The position numbers were made by a program, and so were the translations under genes. Under the pieces are notes generated by a model that saw nothing but the letters and a program-made list of their open reading frames with translations, had not been told where the DNA came from and made no database searches. A DNA stretch of 64,000 bases from Burkholderiaceae bacterium (GTDB taxonomy: Bacteria > Pseudomonadota > Gammaproteobacteria > Burkholderiales > Burkholderiaceae_C), in NCBI GenBank assembly GCA_018780645.1, contig JADMJJ010000043.1, positions 1 to 64,000 of the forward strand, in the 5' to 3' direction. This document shows, in pieces, positions 53,044 through 60,406 of this stretch (position 1 is the stretch's first letter; each line of letters opens with the position of its first letter).

Positions 53044-54243
53044 ATGACCAGCACGCACCCTATCCTGGACCAGGTCGTTCTCGGCTACTCCCCGATGATC
53101 GATCGCAACCGCATGGTCATGGCCACGCGGTTGACGGTGTTCCCGATCCGGCCCGACGCCAGCGTGGCCGCCGCGCCGCTGTTGGCGGCAGTGAACGAGG
53201 TCTGGCCGGCCGAGGGCGGCCTGGTGTCGCTGAACGTGGTCAGCGAGAGCCTGCTGCACGACCTGATGGAGGCCAAGCCCAGCGCCAATCTGATGATTGA
53301 GGTGCCGGCCTTCATCGCCTGCAATCCGGCCCATGCCGAGGCGCTGCTGTCCTTGCGCGTCAATGGCAACACCCTGCTGATCAAGGGCCGGCCGCTGTCC
53401 GAACTGCCTCGCGATGTGCTGCCCTGCTTCAAGTACTCGATCATCGATCTCGAGGACGACCGCCGCCTCGGTGACACCCCGCCGGCCGCGGGCGTGACGC
53501 GCAGCATCGAGCACGTGCAGTCAGGCGTGCACACGCTGGAAGATCTGGAGGCGAGCTTCCGTCGCGGTGCCGTCGCGGTGCTGGGCTGGCCGATGGAGGA
53601 CAGCGCCCTGCCCGCCGGTGGCAAGCGCGAGGTGCAGGCCGATCTGCAGGTCATCATCGAGCTGATGGCACGGGTTGACGCGGCCGAACCGATAGAGAAG
53701 ATGGAAGCCACGCTGCGCCGCGACCCCTCGCTGGCCTTCAAGCTGATGCGCTACCTGAACTCGGCCGCCTTCGGCCTGACGGTGGAGGTCAGCTCCTTCC
53801 GCCACGCCATCATGCTGCTGGGCTACTCGCGGCTCAAGCGCTGGCTGGCCCTGCTGCTGACGACCGCCAGCAAGGACGCGAACATGCGGCCGGTGATGTT
53901 TGCCGCCGTGCGCCGCGGCCTGCTGATGGAAGAGCTGGCCGGGGCGAATGCCGAGTCCGAGGTGCGCGACGAGATGTTCATCTGCGGCATGTTCTCGCTG
54001 CTGGACCGCATGCTGCACCAGCCCTTCGACCAGCTGCTGAAGACGGTGCCGGTGCCCGAGCGCGTCAGCCAGGCCCTGGCCAAGCACAGCGGGCCCTACC
54101 ATCCCTATATGGAGCTGGCGCGGGCGATCGAGGCCGAGTCGCTGTTCGACTTCCGCGCCGCTGCCGACACGCTGATGCTCAGCGCCGAGGAAATCAACCA
54201 CGCCGTGCTGCGAGCATTGGGCAAGGCCAAGCAACTCGATTGA
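53044..54243 (+). CDS. HDOD-domain signalling protein (EAL-HDOD type, degenerate EAL)
   Basis: Cytoplasmic protein of 399 residues. The C-terminal part (about 200-390) is an HDOD domain: KMEATLRRDPSLAFKLMRYLNSAAFGLTVEVSSFRHAIMLLGYSRLKRWLALLL (landmark DPSLAFKLMRYLNSAAFG). The N-terminal 190 residues fit the degenerate EAL-like half of YuxH-type proteins but lack the EAL catalytic residues, so c-di-GMP hydrolysis is unlikely. It sits 17 bases after flgL. A motility or chemotaxis signalling role is inferred. The ATG at 53044 is preferred over a TTG at 53023 overlapping flgL. Confidence 0.85.
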   Translation: MTSTHPILDQVVLGYSPMIDRNRMVMATRLTVFPIRPDASVAAAPLLAAVNEVWPAEGGLVSLNVVSESLLHDLMEAKPSANLMIEVPAFIACNPAHAEALLSLRVNGNTLLIKGRPLSELPRDVLPCFKYSIIDLEDDRRLGDTPPAAGVTRSIEHVQSGVHTLEDLEASFRRGAVAVLGWPMEDSALPAGGKREVQADLQVIIELMARVDAAEPIEKMEATLRRDPSLAFKLMRYLNSAAFGLTVEVSSFRHAIMLLGYSRLKRWLALLLTTASKDANMRPVMFAAVRRGLLMEELAGANAESEVRDEMFICGMFSLLDRMLHQPFDQLLKTVPVPERVSQALAKHSGPYHPYMELARAIEAESLFDFRAAADTLMLSAEEINHAVLRALGKAKQLD

Positions 54244-54325
54244 CGCGCGGGCGCTGTGCGAAGGCCGGCCACTGACCCCATGGCCGGTGCGTAAACTGCC
54301 CGGCACGCCAGCAAGCCTTCCGACA

Positions 54326-57300
54326 ATGCCCTCACAGCTCTCCCTGCTTCCCCAGGACATGACCGCCTTGCGCGGCATCCTGGGCGTGCTCAGCGACCCG
54401 GTGCTGCTGCTCGACCGGCGCTTGCAGATCTGCGAGCTCAACCCGGCCGCGCGCCAGCTGCTGGGCGTGGAACCCGGCAACACCGAAGCCCTGCGCTGCA
54501 GCAATGGCAGTGCCCTCCTGGTCTGGTTGACCAAGGCCAGCACGGCGCTGAACACCAAACGCCTGCCGCCGCCCGCACCGCAGCTGGCCCTGCCCGATGG
54601 CCGCGTGGGCACCCTGACCCTGGTGCGCCTGCAGGCCGGGCATCTCGACGATGCGCGCTGGATGCTGCAGGTGCGGGTCGGCGATGCGGCCGGCACCCTG
54701 CCCTCCCCGCCCGTCGCAGCCCCAACAAGCACGACCGCAGCCGCCGAACCCGCCGCCGATTGGCAGGCCGAACATGCGGCCCGCGAACATGCCGAGCGTT
54801 GGCTGCACGAGCTGGAACAGTGGCTGGACCTCAGCCCCATGGGCATGGCCCTGTTCGACGAGACCGGCCTGCTCCTGCGCAGCAATGCCAATTTCGCCGC
54901 CCTGTCCTTGGAGCTGCCGGCCACCCTGCATGAGGCGCCTCCTGCGCTGCAGCAGCTGCTGGGCTGGCATGAGGGTCGACCACGCGCCGATCTGCAGCCC
55001 GGCGCGCGCCAGGTCGAGACCCAGTGCACCCTGCTCGATCCTCAGGGCCGCACGCGCTGGCTGCGCTCGCTGGTGCGCTGCCATGCCACGCAGTCCGGCC
55101 ATCGCCGCTATATGGCGGTGATCGAGGACCGCAGCCTCGAGGAGGAACGCGATCTCGCCCACCAGCAGATCGACGCGCTGATGGACACCGCCGGCGTCGG
55201 TCTGGCCACCTTCCAGCAGGACGCCGGCTGGCTGCGCCCGCGCAGCAGCAAGGCCGCCACCAGTGGCACCTCAACACACAGTCTGGCCAGCCTGCAGGGC
55301 GTGGGCCGCGACATCGTTGAGCCCGGCTCGCTGCCCGAATTCGAACGCCTGCAGCAGGCGTTGAAAAAGGGCGACAAGGTCGAGGTGCGCTACGCGGTGC
55401 GCCACCCGGAGCTGGGCCTGCGCTGGCTGCTGACCCGCGTCGAGCCCGGCCGCCTGGCTTCGGGCCAGCGCACAACCTCGGTCGTGACCCTGGACGTGAC
55501 CGTGCAGCAGCAGGCCCAGGCGCGCAATGCCCAGCTGCTGCATGAGCTGACCACCATCATCGACAGCACCAGCGTCGGCATCGCCTATCTGCGTGGCCGC
55601 CACCTGGTGCGCTGCAACCAGCGCTTCGAGCAGATGCTGAGCCTGCCGGCCCACACCCAGGCCGGCACCGCGGTGACCCAGCTGTTTGCCGCACAGCCCG
55701 AGCTGCTGCCGCAGATCACCACCGCCCTGCTGGCGCTGGATGCAATCACCACCTTCGAGGCCGAGTTCGTGCAGCCTGCCAGCGCCGAACGCACCCAGCG
55801 CTGGCTGTCACTGTCGCTGCGCCGCGTGCTGGGCAGCAGCGCCCCGGGTCACGCCCCCCTCCTGGCCACCGCTTCGCGGCGTCCGCCCCCCGAGGGGGGT
55901 GAGGAAACTTCGGGCGGCCGTGCGTTTCCTCAGGACCAGGACGAGGCAATCGCCGTCGTGACCGACATCACCCGGCTGAAGGTGCAGCAGGCCGAGCTGC
56001 AGGCCCTGGCCCACGACCGCGAGCTGATGTTCAGCCTCTCGGACGTGGGCATCGCGATCCTGCGCCACGGCCGCATCGAGCGCGCCAACGGCGCGCTGGC
56101 CATGCTCAGCGGCTATCGGATAAACGAGCTGATCGGGCTGGAGCATTCGCGCCTGTTCGAGAGCGCCGAGGACTACCGACATCAGACCCTGGGCCGGGAG
56201 GACGGCCTGCGCCGGCAGGGCCGCTGGAGCGGTGAGCGCCGCCTCAAGCGCCAGGACGGCAGCAGCTTCTGGGTCCAGGTCAGCAAGCGGCTGATGCACG
56301 AGGGTGACCCCAGCGGCGGCGTGATCGCCTCCTATGTCAGCGTCGACGAGCGCTGGCGCGCCCAGCAATCGCTGCTGCTGCAGACCGAACGCACCCGCGC
56401 CATCCTGGACTCGGTGCTGGTGGGCATCGTCACCGTCGGCCGCGGTGGCATCGAGTGGATGAACCGCTCGGCGCGGCGCATGTTCGGCGGCGATCTGGCC
56501 GAATTCGTCGGCCAGCCGATGAGCTGCGTGGCCACTCCCGACCCGGATCACCCTTTGCGCCAGACCCACTACCTGGACGAACTGACCGAGGGCCAGGCCG
56601 AAACCTTCGAATGCCGGCTGCGCGGGCGCGATGGCCGCGAGTTCTGGGTCGTCGGCAATGCGGTGGTGACCGGCCTGGAGGCCAGCGGCCGCCAGCTGAC
56701 CTATGCGCTGCTGGACATCGAACGCCGCCGCCAAGCCGAGGCGCTGACCCTGCAGGCCCAGGCCTCCCTGCAGCGCATCATCGAGACCGCGCCGCTGGCC
56801 ATCAGCCTGCATGATGCCGACAGCCTACGCGTCGAGCGCCTGAACCAGGTCGCCGCGGCACTGGCCGGGCGGCCGGCCGAGCAGGTGCTGGGGCTGACGC
56901 CGGAGCAGATGTTCGGCCCGGAAAAGGGGCTGAAGATTGCCGAGGACATGCGAGCCGCCCTGCACACCAGCGAGGTCACGCAACGCGAGTACCGGCTCAG
57001 CGTCGATGGCCAGCCGCGCGTCTGGGACGCGCGCTACCTGCCCCTGGTCGACGTCTCCGAGGGCGCCGCCCAGGGGCCGGATCAGCTGCTGCTGGTGGCC
57101 AGCGACGTCACCGACCAGCGCGCCGCCGAAGAGGCACGGCTGCAGGCGGCCATCGCCCAGCGCGAGTTGCTGGTGAAGGAAGTGCACCACCGCATCAAGA
57201 ACAATCTGCAGGGAGTGGCCGGCCTGCTGCAGCAAATCGCCCAGCGCCGGCCCGAGGTCCGGGCGGTCATCACCGAGGCGGTGGGCCAGGTGCAGGCCAT

Positions 57301-57787
57301 TGCCCAGGTCTATGGCCTGCAGGTCGGTGCGGCCGGACCGCTGCGGCTGCGCAATGTGGTCGAGGCCATCACCGGTTCGGTGCAGCGCATGTTCGGGCGC
57401 AGCATCGCCTTCAGCGTGGAGGGTCACGAGGTCCATCGATGGGCGTTGCCCGAGGCCGAGTCGATCCCGATCGCGCTGTCGCTGAACGAGCTGCTGACCA
57501 ATGCCATCAAGCACAGCAGCGGCGGTGGGCCGGATGCAGGCCAGGGCCAGGTCTCATGCCGGCTGATCTGCGGCGAGGGTCAGGTCTTGGTGCAGATCTG
57601 CAACAACGGCCACCTGCCCGACGGTTTTGCGCTGGCCAAGGTCCACGGCGGCGTGTCGGGCCTGGGCTTGGTGCGCGCCCTGCTGCCCCGACGCAGCGCC
57701 AAGTTCACCATGGTCCAGCAGGGCGACGAGGTCCTGTGCAGCGTGGAACTGAAGCCACCCGGCGTCACTCTATTGGAACCACTGTGA
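54326..57787 (+). CDS. Multi-PAS sensor histidine kinase, HisKA_2 type
   Basis: Large soluble kinase of 1153 residues. Five or more PAS-like domains (for example ILGVLSDPVLLLDRRLQICELN, ELTTIIDSTSVGIAYLRGRHLV, MFSLSDVGIAILRHGRIERANGA, AILDSVLVGIVTVGRGGIEWMN and RIIETAPLAISLHDADSLRVERLN) precede a HisKA_2 dimerisation domain EVHHRIKNNLQGVAGLL (phosphoacceptor probably H955) and a HATPase domain. No transmembrane segment. An in-frame insert of about 27 residues at 509-535 derives from a repeat (55850-55930). A GTG at 54287 is an alternative start. It is paired with the ANTAR regulator downstream. Confidence 0.88.
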   Translation: MPSQLSLLPQDMTALRGILGVLSDPVLLLDRRLQICELNPAARQLLGVEPGNTEALRCSNGSALLVWLTKASTALNTKRLPPPAPQLALPDGRVGTLTLVRLQAGHLDDARWMLQVRVGDAAGTLPSPPVAAPTSTTAAAEPAADWQAEHAAREHAERWLHELEQWLDLSPMGMALFDETGLLLRSNANFAALSLELPATLHEAPPALQQLLGWHEGRPRADLQPGARQVETQCTLLDPQGRTRWLRSLVRCHATQSGHRRYMAVIEDRSLEEERDLAHQQIDALMDTAGVGLATFQQDAGWLRPRSSKAATSGTSTHSLASLQGVGRDIVEPGSLPEFERLQQALKKGDKVEVRYAVRHPELGLRWLLTRVEPGRLASGQRTTSVVTLDVTVQQQAQARNAQLLHELTTIIDSTSVGIAYLRGRHLVRCNQRFEQMLSLPAHTQAGTAVTQLFAAQPELLPQITTALLALDAITTFEAEFVQPASAERTQRWLSLSLRRVLGSSAPGHAPLLATASRRPPPEGGEETSGGRAFPQDQDEAIAVVTDITRLKVQQAELQALAHDRELMFSLSDVGIAILRHGRIERANGALAMLSGYRINELIGLEHSRLFESAEDYRHQTLGREDGLRRQGRWSGERRLKRQDGSSFWVQVSKRLMHEGDPSGGVIASYVSVDERWRAQQSLLLQTERTRAILDSVLVGIVTVGRGGIEWMNRSARRMFGGDLAEFVGQPMSCVATPDPDHPLRQTHYLDELTEGQAETFECRLRGRDGREFWVVGNAVVTGLEASGRQLTYALLDIERRRQAEALTLQAQASLQRIIETAPLAISLHDADSLRVERLNQVAAALAGRPAEQVLGLTPEQMFGPEKGLKIAEDMRAALHTSEVTQREYRLSVDGQPRVWDARYLPLVDVSEGAAQGPDQLLLVASDVTDQRAAEEARLQAAIAQRELLVKEVHHRIKNNLQGVAGLLQQIAQRRPEVRAVITEAVGQVQAIAQVYGLQVGAAGPLRLRNVVEAITGSVQRMFGRSIAFSVEGHEVHRWALPEAESIPIALSLNELLTNAIKHSSGGGPDAGQGQVSCRLICGEGQVLVQICNNGHLPDGFALAKVHGGVSGLGLVRALLPRRSAKFTMVQQGDEVLCSVELKPPGVTLLEPL
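55850..55930. repeat. G/C-hairpin repeat captured in frame inside a PAS-kinase gene
   Basis: The segment contains CCGCTTCGCGG and CCCCCCGAGGGGGG hairpins and is typical of intergenic palindromic elements of Burkholderiales. Here it is open in the kinase frame and translates to a low-complexity stretch (HAPLLATASRRPPPEGGEE) between beta strands of a PAS domain. Confidence 0.6.
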
Positions 57788-57794
57788 GCCAGAC

Positions 57795-57838
57795 AGGCTG
57801 TTTGAGAGACAATCAGCCTTGGCTGATGGTTCAGAACC
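57795..57838 (+). promoter_or_regulatory. Alternative hairpins before the ANTAR regulator gene
   Basis: AGGCTG at 57795-57800 can pair with CAGCCT at 57814-57819, or ATCAGCC can instead pair with GGCTGAT (57812-57827); the two are mutually exclusive. GGTTC-A-GAACC follows immediately. This is attenuator-like, but no terminator T-run is present. Confidence 0.4.
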
Positions 57839-57872
57839 GGACCCAGGCCTGCAGCGCCGGAGAACAAGGCAC

Positions 57873-58466
57873 GTGAGCAACAAAGGGAAGATCCTCGTCG
57901 TTGATGATGACCGGCTGGTGCTGGCCACGCTGACGCATGGCCTGGCGCAGGCCGGCTATGAGGTGATAGACGCCGACAACGGCGATGACGCCATCCTGCT
58001 GGCGCGCGAGCACCGCCCCGAGCTGGCCCTGCTGGACATCCGCATGGAAGGCATGAGCGGCTTCGACGTTGCCGCCTATCTGCGCGAGTATCTGCAGATC
58101 CCCTTCATGTTCCTGTCCGCCTTCGCCGACGAGGACACCGTCAGCCAGGTCAAGGCCCTGGGTGCGGTGGCCTATCTGGTCAAGCCGCTGGACATCCACC
58201 AGATCGTGCCGGCCGTCGAGGCTGCCTTTGCGCAGACGCGTGAGCGCGCACCGCGCGCGGCCGAGGAGCCGGCCGCGGTGGCATCGGACCCGACATTGCA
58301 ACTGGTGTCGGTCGCCGTGGGGGTGTTGATGCACCGCTATTCGCTCTCGCGCAGCGAGGCCCTGGCCCGCCTGCAGCAGATGGGGGATGGCGGCTCGTTG
58401 GAGCTGCAGGCGCAGCGCCTGGTCGAGGCGGTCGAGTTGCTGGCTTTGCCGGGTTCGGTGCGCTGA
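57873..58466 (+). CDS. ANTAR-domain response regulator
   Basis: Response regulator of 197 residues. The receiver domain (5-120) shows D11-D13, phosphoacceptor D55 in LALLDIRMEG, and K in YLVKPLD. The C-terminal about 55 residues match ANTAR (SVAVGVLMHRYSLSRSEALARLQQMGDGGSLELQAQRLVEAVELL; landmark VGVLMHRYSLSRSEAL), an RNA-binding antitermination module. The start is GTG preceded by GGAGAAC. It lies 85 bases after the HisKA_2 kinase, a common partner. A palindromic repeat follows the stop. Confidence 0.9.
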   Translation: MSNKGKILVVDDDRLVLATLTHGLAQAGYEVIDADNGDDAILLAREHRPELALLDIRMEGMSGFDVAAYLREYLQIPFMFLSAFADEDTVSQVKALGAVAYLVKPLDIHQIVPAVEAAFAQTRERAPRAAEEPAAVASDPTLQLVSVAVGVLMHRYSLSRSEALARLQQMGDGGSLELQAQRLVEAVELLALPGSVR

Positions 58467-58469
58467 CGA

Positions 58470-58523
58470 CCCCGGATTGCATCCGGGCTACGGATGCTGG
58501 GGTAGCCCGGATGCAATCCGGGG
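58470..58523. repeat. REP-like palindromic repeat pair (CCCGGATTGCATCCGGG)
   Basis: Two inverted units, CCCCGGATTGCATCCGGGCT and AGCCCGGATGCAATCCGGGG, are separated by ACGGATGCTGGGGT. It lies between the convergent ANTAR regulator and PAS kinase stops and can form a long hairpin. Same unit as 11363-11413 and 32576-32595. Confidence 0.88.
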
Positions 58524-58532
58524 CCAAAACCC

Positions 58533-60233
58533 TCAACGCATGGGCAAGGTGAAGAAGAAACTCGCGCCCTTGCCCACCTCCGACTCCGCCCAGATGTCAC
58601 CGCCATGGCGGCGGATGATGCGCCGCACCGAGGCCAGGCCAACCCCGGTGCCCTGGAATTCACTGGCGCTGTGCAGGCGTTGGAAGACGCCGAACAGGCG
58701 GTCGGCAAAGCGCATGTCGAAGCCTGCACCGTTGTCACGCACCAGATAGACCTGGCGGCCCTCATGCTGGCCATGCTCGAAGCTGATGCGCGCGAGCTCG
58801 CACTTGGCGCTGTATTTCCAGGCATTGCCGAGCAGATTCTCCAGGGCCACGCGCAGCAGGGTCGGGTCGCCATGGACCTGCATGTCCGGCGCCACCTGCA
58901 CCTCGACCCTGCGCTCCGGCGCATTGCGCTGCAGGTCGTCGAAAATGTAGCGGGCCAGTTGGCTCAGATTGACCGGTTGGCGTGCCAAGGGCTGGGTCGA
59001 CAGTTGGGCCAGGGCCAGCAGCGCATCGATCATGCTGTTCATGCGCGCGGCAGCACCCATCACCCGGTCCAGATGGTCGTTGCCGATGCGATCCAGCAGC
59101 CGGCCATAGTCCTCTTTCAGGATGCGGGTGAAGCCCTCGACGACCCGTATCGGCGCGCGCAGATCGTGCGATACGGTGTAGCTGAAGGATTCGTGATCGC
59201 TGAGCGTCTGCGCCTGCTGCTCGCCTGCGGGTGCGGCGCCCGCGGCCGTCTGCGGCCATAGCGAGACCAGCAGTTGCCGGCCATCGCCGTCCTGCGCCAG
59301 CGGCGTGCGGCACAGCACCCAGGCGCCGCAGGGCGCCGGCTCGCCATCGGCCACGGCAGCCAGCGCCTCGCGCACCTGGCCCGGCAGCAATTCGCGGCAC
59401 TGCGTCCAGCTCAGGCCGGGCAGTTCATCGGCGCGGCGGCCCAGCAGGGTCGCAGCGGCCTGGTTGACATTGAGCAGTTCGAGCGCGCCGGTCTTCAGCT
59501 CCAGCAGCAGCATCGCCGGCCCGGGCAAGGCCTGCAACCATTGACGTTGATCGGCAGCAACTTGCGCCGCGGCCAGGCCTGGCGTCAGCGCATGGGCGGT
59601 GCCCAGATAGCCGCTGAAACGGCCGGTGGCATCGAAGCAGGGCAGGCCGCGCAAGCGCCAGCTGCCCGAGAACTGCGCCGCCGCGCCCTGCTCCACATGG
59701 GCCTGCACAACCACATCCTGCAGCGGCACGCGCTCGTCCAGCCGCACATGCAGCCGGCTCGCCGGCGCGGTCGAGTCGAGATCTGGCCCCACCAGCACGA
59801 AGCGCTCCCAGAGAGTCTGCGTGGCAGCCGCGCCGATCCAGCTCGAGGCCGGCACGCCCTGCGGCGCCTGCCAGCGCACCAGGTGGTGCTCGGCGTCGGT
59901 CTGCCACTGCCAGTCCGGCTGCAGCTGCGAAAGGCTCTGCAGCTGCACGCGGGCCTCGCGCAAGGGCTCTTGCAGGCGCTGGCGCGTCATGCGCACACCC
60001 ATATGCCAACCCAGCGCGGCGAACAGCAGCAGCAGCACGCCGCACAACAGGCTCAGTGGCAGCACCAGCATCCAGGGCGGCCCGCTCACGGCGGAGGTCG
60101 CAGCCATGCCGTCGCGCAGGCCCAGGGCCAGCAGCGTCGTCGCCAGCAGGGCCAGCAGCAGACCTGCCCCCCACCAGGGGCGGCGGCTACCGCCCTCACG
60201 CCGTTCACTCACTCGATCCACCATGCGAGGCAT
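58533..60233 (-). CDS. Membrane PAS sensor histidine kinase
   Basis: Kinase of 566 residues. Two transmembrane helices near the N-terminus (ALLATTLLALGLRDG region and WMLVLPLSLLCGVLLLLFAAL) are followed by one or two PAS-like domains and the dimerisation domain FSYTVSHDLRAPIRVVEGF with H356, then a HATPase domain (LENLLGNAWKYSA, GTGVGLASVRRIIRRHGG). It resembles phytochrome-type kinases in its catalytic part. The start at 60233 lacks a good ribosome binding site; ATG at 60224 is an alternative. It is divergent from the large hybrid kinase. Confidence 0.85.
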   Translation of the reverse strand: MPRMVDRVSERREGGSRRPWWGAGLLLALLATTLLALGLRDGMAATSAVSGPPWMLVLPLSLLCGVLLLLFAALGWHMGVRMTRQRLQEPLREARVQLQSLSQLQPDWQWQTDAEHHLVRWQAPQGVPASSWIGAAATQTLWERFVLVGPDLDSTAPASRLHVRLDERVPLQDVVVQAHVEQGAAAQFSGSWRLRGLPCFDATGRFSGYLGTAHALTPGLAAAQVAADQRQWLQALPGPAMLLLELKTGALELLNVNQAAATLLGRRADELPGLSWTQCRELLPGQVREALAAVADGEPAPCGAWVLCRTPLAQDGDGRQLLVSLWPQTAAGAAPAGEQQAQTLSDHESFSYTVSHDLRAPIRVVEGFTRILKEDYGRLLDRIGNDHLDRVMGAAARMNSMIDALLALAQLSTQPLARQPVNLSQLARYIFDDLQRNAPERRVEVQVAPDMQVHGDPTLLRVALENLLGNAWKYSAKCELARISFEHGQHEGRQVYLVRDNGAGFDMRFADRLFGVFQRLHSASEFQGTGVGLASVRRIIRRHGGDIWAESEVGKGASFFFTLPMR

Positions 60234-60315
60234 TGTAAGGACGTAAATCGTGTGACCTGTGCCACGCCGCCGGCATCTTTGCACGCTGGCAAGGCCGGCC
60301 GCCATCAATCGGCGG

Positions 60316-60342
60316 TCAAGTTTGGACTCGCACAGACGATGA
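60316..60342 (+). promoter_or_regulatory. Candidate sigma-28 promoter for the large hybrid kinase
   Basis: TCAAGTTT - 11 bases - GACGATGA matches the FliA consensus at 7 of 8 and 6 of 8 positions with correct spacing and ends 64 bases before the start codon. Confidence 0.5.
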
Positions 60343-60406
60343 GACCCGAGAGACGGGAGACTGCCGACACCCCCGGTGCGGCGGAGCAAAGTACAAGAAG
60401 ACAGGG

